From: Cesiribacter andamanensis AMV16
GTDB lineage: Bacteria; Bacteroidota; Bacteroidia; Cytophagales; Cyclobacteriaceae
DNA: 64,000 nucleotides
Assembly: GCF_000348925.1 (NCBI RefSeq)
Contig: NZ_AODQ01000004.1
Coordinates: 23,273 to 87,272 of the forward strand
Reading direction: 5' to 3'
This document shows positions 45,349 to 55,787 of the stretch, in pieces. Position 1 is the first letter of the stretch, and each line of letters opens with the position of its first letter. The notes below the pieces were generated by a model. The model had not been told where the DNA came from, made no database searches, and saw only the letters and a program-made list of their open reading frames with translations. Both the position numbers and the translations under genes were made by a program.

Positions 45349-45837
45349 ATGCCTGTGTTAACCGAAGCAACCGTACGAGAATGGCTGGAAGAGGTAAAAG
45401 ACCCCGAAATTCCGGTGCTTTCCCTCAATGACCTGGGGGTGATTACTGGTATTGAGGTATTGGGCCACTCCCATGTGCAGGTGCAGATGACCCCTACCTT
45501 TGTGGGTTGCCCGGCCATGGACTACATGAAGATGGAGGTAGAGCAGGCCCTGCAGAAACGGGGCATCCAGCAGGCAGAGGTAACCATAAGCTTTGAGACC
45601 CCCTGGAGCTCCGACCTGATCAGTGAGAGGGGGCGGGCAGCCCTGAAACAATTTGGCCTTGCACCCCCACCCAAACAGGCGCTTATCGAAGACCTGGATT
45701 TTCTGGAGCATGTAGAGTGCCCTAACTGCGGCAGCACAGAAACGCAAATGAAAAGCCCCTTTGGTCCTACATTATGCCGGTCTATCCACTACTGCAGCCA
45801 CTGCAAAGAAACCTTCGAGCAGTTCAAACCCCTGTAG
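45349..45837 (+). CDS. paaD: 1,2-phenylacetyl-CoA epoxidase assembly protein PaaD
   Basis: 162 residues. PaaD is needed to make an active epoxidase, probably by helping insert iron-sulfur clusters. The N-terminal MIP18/DUF59 domain (about 5-85) contains VKDPEIPVLSLNDLGVITG and the conserved VGCPAMDYMKMEV with the reactive Cys. The C-terminal domain has four cysteines in two pairs: VECPNCGSTETQ and IHYCSHCKETF, a likely zinc or iron-sulfur site. It closes the paa operon; a strong terminator follows about 85 bases later. Confidence 0.93.
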   Translation: MPVLTEATVREWLEEVKDPEIPVLSLNDLGVITGIEVLGHSHVQVQMTPTFVGCPAMDYMKMEVEQALQKRGIQQAEVTISFETPWSSDLISERGRAALKQFGLAPPPKQALIEDLDFLEHVECPNCGSTETQMKSPFGPTLCRSIHYCSHCKETFEQFKPL

Positions 45838-45921
45838 AAAGTTGTATTAAACCCATGTAGTTAAAGTAACACTTGAAATTATTACACTGCCTAAAAATCT
45901 GATAATTAAGCCCTTAAAAGT

Positions 45922-45960
45922 AACCGGATGCGAAAAAACTTGCATCCGGTTTGCTTTTTT
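45922..45960 (+). terminator. Rho-independent terminator of the paa operon
   Basis: A perfect 10-bp stem (45922-45931 with 45942-45951) and 10-base loop are followed by a T run at 45955-45961. It lies 84 bases after the paaD stop. Confidence 0.88.
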
Positions 45961-46005
45961 TAGAGTTGTGTGTAATTTGTCCGCACAATTTCCGGATAGT
46001 AGATC

Positions 46006-46608
46006 ATGCGTAAAGCCATCAGAATCTTTGTATTTGTCTTGTTAATGGCAGCGGCGTATACGGCCTGCCAGCGCGCAAGCGAAGAAAAAAGGGAAGATGC
46101 TCCTGATTCGGTCCTGGTCATTTACAATACCCTGAATGATAGTGTGCGGGTGGCCTGGGACCGGATTGTAACCAATGAAGAGCAGAAGCTTTCTGACATG
46201 CGCCGCCTGCTGCAGGAGATTTCGTACACCCCCTCCTACAACCAGGTTCGCTACGATTCTCTCTGGGCGCACCTGCAGCAGATCAACCGCTTCCGCTTTG
46301 AGGCAGAGACCATGACCAGCCGTCAGATCGATCAGTACGATTCGGCCGTTACGCGCCTGCAGCGGGAAATAGTGGATTTTGCCCGTACCCATCCCAATTT
46401 CGACGAGTATGCCCTGATGAGCAAGCTCACCGACAGCATCAGTGCTGCCGATCAGCGCGTACTCTTTCTGCGTACCGATTACGACGACTACGCCCGAAAC
46501 TACAACGACTTTCTGAAAGGCAGCCAGGGCACCCGCCTGCAAAGCCTGCAAGCCACCGATACCACTGGTACCCCCAAGATCCGCCCCCTGTTTTCGCTGG
46601 GGGAGTAA
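46006..46608 (+). CDS. Putative lipoprotein, unknown function
   Basis: 200 residues. The N-terminus (KAIRIFVFVLLMAAAYTAC) is a lipoprotein signal, with Cys at the lipobox (YTAC). The mature part is highly charged and probably helical, with repeated Asp/Arg/Gln spacing. A central stretch (TRLQREIVDFARTH, DEYALMSKLTDSISAADQ, RTDYDDYARNYNDFL) loosely recalls LemA proteins, where a similar helix pair ends in RxxYNxxVxxYN, but the match is weak. It is a single-gene unit between the paa terminator and a 339-base spacer. I do not recognise a family with confidence. Confidence 0.7.
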   Translation: MRKAIRIFVFVLLMAAAYTACQRASEEKREDAPDSVLVIYNTLNDSVRVAWDRIVTNEEQKLSDMRRLLQEISYTPSYNQVRYDSLWAHLQQINRFRFEAETMTSRQIDQYDSAVTRLQREIVDFARTHPNFDEYALMSKLTDSISAADQRVLFLRTDYDDYARNYNDFLKGSQGTRLQSLQATDTTGTPKIRPLFSLGE

Positions 46609-46947
46609 GGGGACATCTACATAAATACCTTACCAGCTCAGCCTCAACTTGCGCTCGTTTGTAACGCATGCGCCTTCCTGTTTTTGAGCAGTACAGGTGA
46701 GAGAAGGTTCATAGACTACGGGAAAAGCTGCCAGACTGCTGGTACACGCCTTGCAAACGGGCGCAAGTAATCACTCATCACCCCCTGCTCATACGCCCCA
46801 ACTGGCTGGGTTTGTGAATTAGTAGCAACAGAATTATTCCTGCTACTTCATCCCATCAGGGCCCGGATGGCCGTCTGTAAAACAGCAACAGCCGCCCCTT
46901 TGCAGAAGCAGCTGTTATCCGTATGTGTGTTTCTTTTCCTGGGCATT
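46609..46947. other. Non-coding stretch
   Basis: 339 bases between convergent genes (lipoprotein and M61 peptidase). I see no strong hairpin with a T run and no RNA gene. Termination of both genes must use weaker signals here. Confidence 0.5.
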
Positions 46948-48780
46948 CTACGGCTTATGCTTTCCCCCCTTGATCCAGCTATCCCGTAGCGCACGTACTT
47001 TTTTGTCTACTTTGGCATCGGGCAGGTAGGTAAGGCTCCAGCTGGGGTCGGCAATAGCGGTAAACATGCCCTGGCGTTCAACACCCAGCTGATTATAGCG
47101 GATGGTGTAGCGCTCTCCAACCTTCAGGGATCGGGCCAGCTCGGCAAACTCAGCCTCGGATTTGGGTGATTTACCGGCAATTTCCAGCAGCAGGTCTCCC
47201 CTGCTCATGCCGGCCTCGTAAAAGGGGGTCCCCCTCAGCGAAGGGCTTTGGAGCAGGGCCCCCTCCGGGCTATAAGCCAGGTACATCTGACCAAACCATA
47301 CCCCATTCGGGTTTTTGGGCTTCATCTCTACCCCAAATTTAGCAAAGAGTGCGGGGAAGTCGGGCAGTTTGCTGTCATATACATACTGCTCAAAGAAAGT
47401 ACGGGCAAAGGCTTCATTACCGGTATAGGTAGCCAGGGCCTGCTGCAGGTCGGCCAGCTCATAGGGCTTCTCGGCTTTGCCCCAATTCTGCCAGAGGTGG
47501 CGCATGTAGCCATCCAGCGTACGATCGGGAAAGCTGCTGCGAAGGCTCAGGTCAAGCGCATAGCCCAGCACCTCGCCATAGGGATAGTAGCTTACGTAGG
47601 TATTGGCAAAATTAGTCTCATCGCCCGAGGCGGCCGCATCTACATAGGGCGCTTGCTGGCTCATGGCTACCGGACTGCCAATGGCCCGGCCCGGACTGTT
47701 CATCACATAATTAAAGGTGCCCTCCTGCTTTTTAATAAATTTGGCAGGGGTAAGAATGCCGGCGCGGGCCAGCGAAAGATCATCATAATAGCTGGTGAAG
47801 CCTTCTGAAAACCAGAGGGCGTCCGTCATGTTGGCCCGGTCAAAGTCAAAGGGCTCCAGCGAAGCGGGACGCAGGCGCTCTACATTCCAGGCATGGAAAA
47901 ACTCGTGTGATACGGTGCCGATCAGGGAAGAATCGGCCTCGGCCAGGCTGCGGTTGGCACTGCAGACCGTAGAGTTGCGGTGCTCCATACCATCGCCCCG
48001 CACCCAGGGGTTGTAGCTGCACAGAAAGGTATAGCGCCCATAGTCAAAGGCAGGCAGCTCTCCCCATATCTGTTTTTGCGCTTCTACTATGCGCTTGATC
48101 CAGTCGGTATACTTATCCAGTTCATCGGACGTGCCCTCATGCAGCATGGCCACTTCTATGGTGGCTTCACCGGTACCAGAGGGGGTCTTCCAGCTCCGGA
48201 TGTCCAGCTTACCGATCATGGTAGGGCTGTCGTAGAAATAATAGTAGTTAGGGGCGGAGAAGGTAGTGGCATCTACCTGCTGCAGCTGGGTGGCTACCTT
48301 CCAGTCGGCAACAGCGGCCATATCAAACGTCAGCTCAATGGGGGCATCGGCCATGTCCACCCCATAGGCAAAGGTGGCGGGCATGTTTAGATGCACCTTG
48401 CGGCTATCGATGCCGGTATAGGTGCCATCGGCATGGTTGCCAAAGAGGGTATAGGTAAAGGTTACGTAGCCCTGATGCTCCCGCACCTCCCACTCGGCCG
48501 GTTTGGTACGTACTACGGCAAGCGGAGAACCGCTGGCGTCATGGGCCTTCACCTCATACACATTCTTGGCAAAGTTATGCTCGGCATAGCGGCCTGGCGA
48601 TGAGGTAGGCATGCGCACCACCAGTGGCTTGGTGCCCAGCTCTGAAAAATCTATCTTGATGTAGAGCTCATGGTGCCGGATATTCTCCAGCGAAACCTGG
48701 TAGCGAATGGGGGTTTGGGCAAAAAGGGGTCCGGCCAGCAGCAGGCATAAAAAGAGCAGGGAGAGAAAACGAAGAGTCAT
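46948..48780 (-). CDS. M61 family metallopeptidase (glycyl aminopeptidase type)
   Basis: 610 residues from the ATG at 48780, which opens a signal peptide (LSLLFLCLLLAGPLFAQ); the 19 extra upstream codons are rejected. M61 peptidases remove N-terminal glycine or alanine and have a PDZ domain. The N-terminal beta domain (about 25-190) is followed by the gluzincin catalytic domain with the zinc motif HEFFHAWN (about 290-297) and ALWFSEGFTSYYDDL, the downstream acidic ligand site. A PDZ-like domain lies at about 500-590 (GVWFGQMYLAYSPEGALLQ, YEAGMSRGDLLLEIAG). It is probably periplasmic or surface-exposed. It is a single-gene unit on the minus strand. Confidence 0.9.
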   Translation of the reverse strand: MTLRFLSLLFLCLLLAGPLFAQTPIRYQVSLENIRHHELYIKIDFSELGTKPLVVRMPTSSPGRYAEHNFAKNVYEVKAHDASGSPLAVVRTKPAEWEVREHQGYVTFTYTLFGNHADGTYTGIDSRKVHLNMPATFAYGVDMADAPIELTFDMAAVADWKVATQLQQVDATTFSAPNYYYFYDSPTMIGKLDIRSWKTPSGTGEATIEVAMLHEGTSDELDKYTDWIKRIVEAQKQIWGELPAFDYGRYTFLCSYNPWVRGDGMEHRNSTVCSANRSLAEADSSLIGTVSHEFFHAWNVERLRPASLEPFDFDRANMTDALWFSEGFTSYYDDLSLARAGILTPAKFIKKQEGTFNYVMNSPGRAIGSPVAMSQQAPYVDAAASGDETNFANTYVSYYPYGEVLGYALDLSLRSSFPDRTLDGYMRHLWQNWGKAEKPYELADLQQALATYTGNEAFARTFFEQYVYDSKLPDFPALFAKFGVEMKPKNPNGVWFGQMYLAYSPEGALLQSPSLRGTPFYEAGMSRGDLLLEIAGKSPKSEAEFAELARSLKVGERYTIRYNQLGVERQGMFTAIADPSWSLTYLPDAKVDKKVRALRDSWIKGGKHKP

Positions 48781-49186
48781 GTGAGTGGATGAAAAATAGA
48801 GATTCTCCAAGATAGCAGAAAAGCCCTTCTCCACCAAAGCTGACGCTGCAGGCGGTACAATGGCCGTATGGAAGGTTCCTGTCTAAGGAACATGAATCAT
48901 TCCTAATTTTGAAGGGATGAAAAAGAAGCAAAGTACAGCTTTGGTTGTGCCCAAATCCCCTCTTTGCTTCTACAGGCCTGGTCATTGTAAGCCGACGCGG
49001 CGCGTGATGTAGGACAATGCAATCTGGTTTCTCCACACGTAGTTACCAGATTGCTTCGTCGTACCTCCTTGCAAAGACAGACTGGATAATAAAAACGGCC
49101 TCTGAATGATCTCAGAGACCGTTTTTACAGTACTAATCATTGCCTAAGATTAGGGATGATTGATGGTAGCAGGGTATCAAATGGTC
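48781..49186. other. Intergenic region with terminator
   Basis: Spacer between two minus-strand peptidase genes. It contains the terminator of the M3 gene (49091-49126). On the M61 side a sequence TATCTTGG (minus strand) is one base off the -7 consensus. The frames that run here into the M61 gene have no family features. Confidence 0.5.
49091..49126 (-). terminator. Rho-independent terminator
   Basis: A stem of AAAAACGG (49091-49098) with CCGTTTTT (49119-49126), extended by CTCTGA/TCAGAG after one mismatch, has a 6-base loop. It lies 60 bases past the M3 peptidase stop. T runs flank it on both strands. Confidence 0.8.
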
Positions 49187-50911
49187 CTAGATCTTTTCCA
49201 TTTCTGCCCGCACAAACTGCATCAGCTCCCGGATGTAGGCCAGGCTGAAATCAAAACGGATATGGGCAGCGGCATATACCTCGGGGATAGGGCGGGTATA
49301 GCCCAGCTTCAGGGCATTAAGATAACCATCAAGCCCCTTGCGGGGATTCTCCTTATAGTTTTTCCAGACCGCAATGGCGCCCAGCTGGGCAATGCCATAC
49401 TCAATGTAGTAAAAGGGCACTTCATAGAGGTGCAGCTGCTTTTGCCACATGTGCGCTTTAAACTCCTCCAGGCCGCTCCAGTCGGTCAGCTCATCGGCAA
49501 ACTCCTCGTAGATCTCTTCCCAGGCGGCCCTGCGCTCTTCTTCACGCTGCTGGGGGTGAGTGTATACCCAGTGCTGAAACTTATCAATGGTGGCTACCCA
49601 GGGCAGGGTGCTGATGATCTGTTCCAGGTGCTCCCGCTTGGCGCGGCGCAGCTCGTCGGGGTCTTTAAAGAACTCATCCCAGTGGTCCATCGACAGCAGC
49701 TCCATGCTCATGGAGGCCAGCTCGGCCACTTCGGAGGGGGTATGCTTAAAATCGTTCAGCTCCAGATCCTTGGTGAGAAACGAATGCACGGCATGCCCCC
49801 CTTCATGCAGCATGGTGATCATGTCGCGCAGGGTAGAGGTAGCATTCATGAAGATAAAGGGCACACCGGTTTCGGCCAGGGGATAATTGTAGCCCCCGGG
49901 TGCCTTGCCCTTTCGGCTGTCCAGGTCCAGGTGCTCCATTTCCCGCATAATTTCCAGGCAGCGGCCCAGAAAGGGGTCCAGGCGGGAAAATACCCGAATG
50001 GTTTTCTCCATCAGGTCGTGGGGACTGCTGAAGGGCTTGAGCGGCTGGCGGCCTTCCACATCTACGGCTTTATCCCAGGGGCGGAGTTCGGCTACGCCCA
50101 GGGCTTCCTTGCGCTGGCGGCTAAGCTCATTGAGCAGAGGGGTTACCTCCATACTGACCGACTCGTGGAAATCCTCGCAATCTTCCGGGCTATAATCGAA
50201 GCGGCCCAGCGCTTTGAACATAAAATCGCGGTAGTTGGCAAAGCCGGCATTAAGGGCAATCTGGTGGCGCAGCTGCAGCAGCTGGTCAAAGAGGTCATTA
50301 AGCTTTTTGCCATCTTCCAGCCGGCGGGCACTGATCTTTTTCCAGACCTCTTCCCGCTTGCTGCGGTCGGTGCTCTGCAGGTGATCGGCCGCTTGCTGCA
50401 GGGTGAGTTCCTGGCCGTCTACTTCTACCGTCATGGCCCCGCTGATCACCCCAAACTCCTGCTGCAGGGTGTTCATCTGGGTGTTGAGGGGTACGTTTTC
50501 TTCGCGGAAAATCTCAAACTCTGTTTTAAGGGTGCGCGCCAGAATGGGGTATCCCCCCTCCTTGAGCTGTTCCAGAAACCGGCATTCCAGCACCTTTTCA
50601 TTGAGCCGGTTGGCTTCGGGGGCTATGTTGGGCTGTATCTGGCTGATGAAATGGTTGAACCGCTCCCGGTGGCCGGCATCGGCGGTATTAATGGTCATGC
50701 GGATATAGCGCCAGCCCAGCTCTTCGGCCAGTACCGATTCCAGCTCGCTGCGGTCCCGGAACCACTCCTGCAGCTCCCGCTCGTTGTGGATCTCGCGTTG
50801 CTGCAGGGCTTCGTAAAAGGGACGGATGCCCTCCCAGTCGGTGATGGTAAAGTCTTCGGGCAGAAAGCGCCGTTTTGAGCGCTTGGGAATGTCCAGCTGT
50901 TTCTGATCCAT
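49187..50911 (-). CDS. M3 family oligoendopeptidase
   Basis: 574 residues from the ATG at 50911; the longer upstream frame has a poor start and lies across the promoter. M3 peptidases cut short peptides in the cytosol. The zinc motif HEGGHAVHSF and the preceding RDMITML are at about 360-370, with GVPFIFMNATSTL before it, the order seen in oligoendopeptidase F (PepF). No signal peptide is present. A minus-strand TATTTTTG at 50937-50930 is a full -7 match, 19 bases before the ATG. It stands alone in its unit, followed by a terminator. Confidence 0.9.
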   Translation of the reverse strand: MDQKQLDIPKRSKRRFLPEDFTITDWEGIRPFYEALQQREIHNERELQEWFRDRSELESVLAEELGWRYIRMTINTADAGHRERFNHFISQIQPNIAPEANRLNEKVLECRFLEQLKEGGYPILARTLKTEFEIFREENVPLNTQMNTLQQEFGVISGAMTVEVDGQELTLQQAADHLQSTDRSKREEVWKKISARRLEDGKKLNDLFDQLLQLRHQIALNAGFANYRDFMFKALGRFDYSPEDCEDFHESVSMEVTPLLNELSRQRKEALGVAELRPWDKAVDVEGRQPLKPFSSPHDLMEKTIRVFSRLDPFLGRCLEIMREMEHLDLDSRKGKAPGGYNYPLAETGVPFIFMNATSTLRDMITMLHEGGHAVHSFLTKDLELNDFKHTPSEVAELASMSMELLSMDHWDEFFKDPDELRRAKREHLEQIISTLPWVATIDKFQHWVYTHPQQREEERRAAWEEIYEEFADELTDWSGLEEFKAHMWQKQLHLYEVPFYYIEYGIAQLGAIAVWKNYKENPRKGLDGYLNALKLGYTRPIPEVYAAAHIRFDFSLAYIRELMQFVRAEMEKI

Positions 50912-50929
50912 AGAAAAATAATGCGTTGT

Positions 50930-50937
50930 CAAAAATA
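50930..50937 (-). promoter_or_regulatory. Putative -7 promoter element
   Basis: Reads TATTTTTG on the minus strand, a full TAnnTTTG match, 18 bases before the M3 peptidase ATG. No TTG is seen at the expected -33 position. Confidence 0.4.
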
Positions 50938-51113
50938 CAAGGGCTACCCCCTGCTGATAGTAACGAATGAACACCCCCCAAGTGTTGGAATGGCCTGCCA
51001 AAAGTATGGGGTGTCGCCGCAGGGCAGGCATAAAAAACCGCTACTACCAGGGGCAGCAGCGGCTATGTTGAGTAAGGAATACAAATTTTGAGTTTACTTT
51101 CCTTGAAAGTTTA

Positions 51114-51286
51114 AAAAAGGTACGAAATCCCCCTTGGCGAAGGGGGTTGGGGGATTGAAATAGTGATTATAAAGACTTTGCCCAGAAACTAAAGCTTTCA
51201 TTGATGTACTTGATCTGCACAACTAATTTCTATCTGGTGACCAATCCCCCATCCCCCCTTCACCAAGGGGGATTTCGTGCCTTTTT
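51114..51286. mobile_element. Inverted-repeat element, MITE-like
   Basis: Left arm 51114-51157 and right arm 51242-51286 are reverse complements with a few mismatches: AAAAAGG-ACGAAATCCCCC near each outer end and GGGGGATTG near the inner ends. The 84-base AT-rich core between them has no open frame of note. The whole is about 173 bp, the size of a miniature inverted-repeat element or repeat of the G/C-block type seen in many genomes. No target-site duplication is obvious. Confidence 0.55.
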
Positions 51287-51358
51287 GATACTTTAGATGC
51301 GTATGATAATCACTGAACCCTGTTAAGAAACTATCATAAATATGACTTAAAATCCCCT

Positions 51359-52498
51359 TTAGCCAATCTCAATCACTACATTATCAGTAATAGGGTGGCC
51401 TACGCAGGTAAGCACATAGCCTTCTTCTTTTTCCTGGTCGGAGAGGCCCTCGTCTTCTACCAGCCGCACCTTGCCGCTGATGCATTTGCCACGGCAGGCG
51501 GTGCACAGCCCGCTCTGGCAGGAATAGGGCAGATCGATGTCCAGGCTCAGGGCCGTTTCCAGAATGGTTTTGTCGGGCTCTACGGTAAATTTGTATTCCT
51601 CCCCATCCAGAATTACGGTTACCTCATGGGCCTGCGCCGCTCCGGCAGCATCGGCGCCACTTAGCTGCTCTACTGCTTTATCGGCCTTGCCGGGCACAAA
51701 GCTTTCTTTGTGGATCTGCGTCTTGGGAATGTTGAGGGCCTGCAGGGTCTGCTCTACGCAAATCATCAGGCCTTCCGGACCGCAAATATAGTATTCAATG
51801 GCATCGGCCGGCCATTGGGGCAGCTGGTCAATGAGGGCTGGCAGGTTGGCCGGGGTAAGCAGGCCGGAGGGGCCTGTCCAGCCGGCAGGGGGCTGGTCCA
51901 GTACATGGATGATGGTAAAGCGGTTGCCATGCTGCTGCTTCAGCTCCTCAAAGCCCTTGCGGAAAATAATGCTCTCTTCGTTGCGGTTGGCATAAATGAG
52001 CGACACCTGGCTGCCTTTTTCCAGCTCCAGAATTGACTTGGCAATGGACATCAGGGGGGTAATGCCGCTGCCACCGCCAAAGAGCATGATATGGCGCTTG
52101 CGGCTTGCCTCGGGCTCAATGGTAAAGTGCCCCATGGGCTCCATTACCTCCAGGGTATCGCCTGCCTTCAGGTGATCGCCCAAAAAGTTGGATACAATAC
52201 CCCCTTCTACCCGCTTAACCGTTACGGCCGGATAGGGATCAGTATAGGGCGAGGTACATACCGAGTAGGCTCGCCGCACCTTGGCACCATCTACAGTGGG
52301 GATAAGGGTAAAGAATTGCCCGGGCTTGTAGGTGATCTTCTTATCAGCCGGATGATCGAACACAATGGAGAAGGCGTCGGGAGTTTCCTGAATCACCTCG
52401 CGCACGCGCAAATTGAAGTAGTGCACTGAAGAGGAGCTGGCTTTTGCCTCCGGGGCTTTTTCTACTTCCTGTTTCTTTTTAAAAAATCCAAATGCCAT
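51359..52498 (-). CDS. paaE: Phenylacetyl-CoA epoxidase reductase PaaE-like flavoprotein
   Basis: 379 residues. It passes electrons from NADPH through FAD and a 2Fe-2S cluster to the oxygenase. Order: short Lys/Glu-rich leader (1-20), FAD-binding domain (about 25-130: YKPGQFFTLIP, VRRAYSVCTSPYTDPY), NAD-binding domain (about 130-270: FGGGSGITPLMSIAKSI), then the plant-type ferredoxin domain with cluster cysteines Cys327, Cys332, Cys335 and Cys365. PaaE of E. coli has the same layout. The paa operon at 42-46 kb lacks paaE, and this gene is 5.5 kb away on the other strand, so it is the likely missing reductase. It might instead serve another oxygenase. No PaaR operator was seen before its start. 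Confidence 0.85.
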   Translation of the reverse strand: MAFGFFKKKQEVEKAPEAKASSSSVHYFNLRVREVIQETPDAFSIVFDHPADKKITYKPGQFFTLIPTVDGAKVRRAYSVCTSPYTDPYPAVTVKRVEGGIVSNFLGDHLKAGDTLEVMEPMGHFTIEPEASRKRHIMLFGGGSGITPLMSIAKSILELEKGSQVSLIYANRNEESIIFRKGFEELKQQHGNRFTIIHVLDQPPAGWTGPSGLLTPANLPALIDQLPQWPADAIEYYICGPEGLMICVEQTLQALNIPKTQIHKESFVPGKADKAVEQLSGADAAGAAQAHEVTVILDGEEYKFTVEPDKTILETALSLDIDLPYSCQSGLCTACRGKCISGKVRLVEDEGLSDQEKEEGYVLTCVGHPITDNVVIEIG

Positions 52499-54308
<1,810 letters not shown>

Positions 54309-54348
54309 AGCAAGACTGGTTGGCTACTGCCCCTATTTCAACTTAAAA

Positions 54349-54375
54349 AAAGGCCGTCCCATAGGGGCGGCCTTT
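54349..54375 (-). terminator. Terminator between purB and the convergent gene
   Basis: A 12-bp stem (54349-54360 with 54364-54375, one G-T pair) and 3-base loop. On the minus strand it is followed by a run of seven T, so it mainly ends the gene at 54470-54880; on the plus strand the T run after purB is short. Confidence 0.8.
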
Positions 54376-54469
54376 ACCATTAGTGCTTTTTTGAAGAGGA
54401 TTATCTGCTACAAAGCTAGTGAGAACCCGCCTGCTGCATGTTTCCGCAGCATTATGGAATTGTGAAACC

Positions 54470-54880
54470 TTAGCCGGCATAATCACCGGTCTTTTCCCGG
54501 CACTTGCGCACCCGTTTGTTGACCCGGTGGTGCCAGAAGGGCCCGTTCCGGACCAGCAGCACACATTTTACCCCAAAGTTGTGCAGCCGCATCTGGGTGG
54601 GCGAAGGGGCATCGTCCATGCCGGCGGGCATTACCAGGTAGCGGAAGCCCATTTTTTCGGTATACTCGTCCATGCAGTGGTTGCCCACCAGCGTACCACG
54701 GGTATTGGGCTGGTAGAGGTGCAGGTATTCCCTGGCCGCTTTGGGCGGTTTTATGCGGGCATTATAGCTGGTGGTAGTGGTAGCGCCCTTGCGTTTCTTT
54801 TTACTTTTTTGTTGTGCCTGGCCCGGTAGCCCGGCTGCCAGCAGCAGGCTGGCCAGTATCAGCGTAAATAGGTAGTTCAT
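54470..54880 (-). CDS. Small secreted protein of unknown function
   Basis: 136 residues with a signal peptide (LFTLILASLLLAAGLPGQAQ), then a very basic stretch (QQKSKKKRKGATTTTS). The mature part is Arg/Lys-rich and contains two cysteines (NHCMDEYTEKMGFRY and VKCVLLVRNGPFWHHR). No family is recognised. A terminator 95 bases downstream and divergence from the methyltransferase gene suggest a single-gene unit. It is probably periplasmic or exported; nothing else can be said of function. Confidence 0.65.
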   Translation of the reverse strand: MNYLFTLILASLLLAAGLPGQAQQKSKKKRKGATTTTSYNARIKPPKAAREYLHLYQPNTRGTLVGNHCMDEYTEKMGFRYLVMPAGMDDAPSPTQMRLHNFGVKCVLLVRNGPFWHHRVNKRVRKCREKTGDYAG

Positions 54881-54972
54881 AAGCAGCAGCGGTAAGGATC
54901 TGGTGCGGTGCTTTGCCCTACTGTTTGCGGCGGCTGCCGGCTAAAACAGAACGGCTTTTGTCTGGCTTTGGC

Positions 54973-54980
54973 TATATTTG
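54973..54980 (+). promoter_or_regulatory. Putative -7 promoter element
   Basis: TATATTTG matches TAnnTTTG, with the methyltransferase ATG 7 bases further, implying a leaderless mRNA. A TTTTG at 54956-54960 is only 12 bases upstream, too close for a -33 element. Confidence 0.4.
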
Positions 54981-54987
54981 CACCGGT

Positions 54988-55751
54988 ATGGTAAAAAACA
55001 TCATCAGCCTGGTAGTGCGCAAGGTGCCGCGTAAGTACCTGCAACTCTTCAGCCATCATGTATTAAAGGTAGCGGCTATTTTCTACACCGGCAATAGGGT
55101 GCAGTGCCCGGTATGCGACAGCCACTTTCGCAAGTTTCTGCCCTATGGCCGCAAGGCCCGGGAAAATGCCCTCTGCCCCAACTGCCTGGCCCTGGAGCGT
55201 CACCGCCTGATGTGGCTTTTTCTGCAGCGCAAAACCCCCTTCTTTACCAAACCGCTACGGGTACTGCATATTGCCCCGGAACTCTGTTTTATCCACCGCT
55301 TTGAGCAGCAGCCCAACCTGGACTATACCACCGCCGATATTGAATCTCCCCTGGCTAAGGTAAAAATGGATGTGCACCAGATCCCCTTTCCGGAAGGTAG
55401 CTTTGATGTGGTGTTTTGCAACCATGTGCTGGAGCATGTGGCCGACGATGGGCTGGCCATGCGGGAAATCAGGCGGGTGCTAAAGCCGGGTGGCTGGGGC
55501 ATTTTGCAGATCCCCCTCTTCTACCCCCTGAAGGACACCACCTTTGAGGATCCCTCCATCACCGACCCCCGGGAGCGCGAAAAGCCTACGGACAGGACGA
55601 TCATGTACGCCTCTACGGCAAAGATTATCCCGAGCGGCTGCGCCAGGCCGGCTTTCGGGTTACGGAAGACTGGCTGGTGCGGGAGTTAGCCCCCGAGGAG
55701 CGCCGCCGCCTTGCCCTGCCGGAGGAACCCATCTATTTTGTAGAAAAGTAA
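54988..55751 (+). pseudogene. SAM-dependent methyltransferase, one frameshift
   Basis: Methyltransferase of the class I type. The N-terminal part is unusual: RVQCPVCDSHFRKFLPYG and NALCPNCLALERHR contain two CxxC pairs (a likely zinc-binding leader), then LRVLHIAPE and FPEGSFDVVFCNHVLEHVADD give the SAM fold with the acidic loop, followed by LKPGGWGILQIPLFY. The frame from 54988 breaks near 55580-55583, where one A is missing from a run: adding it continues AYGQDDHVRLYGKDYPE and ends at 55751, giving 254 residues. A terminator lies 7 bases after that stop, supporting this end. As written, the protein would end early with a scrambled tail. The substrate is unknown; the cysteine leader resembles uncharacterised glycan-linked methyltransferases. 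Confidence 0.8.
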
Positions 55752-55758
55752 GCACCTG

Positions 55759-55787
55759 CCCGGATATTAGTCCGGGTTTTGTTTTTT
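55759..55787 (+). terminator. Rho-independent terminator of the methyltransferase gene
   Basis: CCCGGA (55759-55764) and TCCGGG (55771-55776) form a GC-rich 6-bp stem with a 6-base loop, followed by TTTTGTTTTTT. It overlaps the end of the convergent glycosyltransferase gene by a few bases. Confidence 0.8.

Larger units (their letters stand above)
50912..51358. other. Intergenic region with mobile-looking inverted repeat
   Basis: 447 bases between paaE and the M3 peptidase gene. The main feature is a pair of roughly 45-bp inverted arms (51114-51157 and 51242-51286) enclosing an AT-rich core. The M3 promoter lies at its left end. I see no gene. Confidence 0.55.

Noticed and set aside
51114..51286. 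CRISPR or direct-repeat array
   Set aside because: The two copies are inverted, not direct, and there are only two; no spacers or cas genes.
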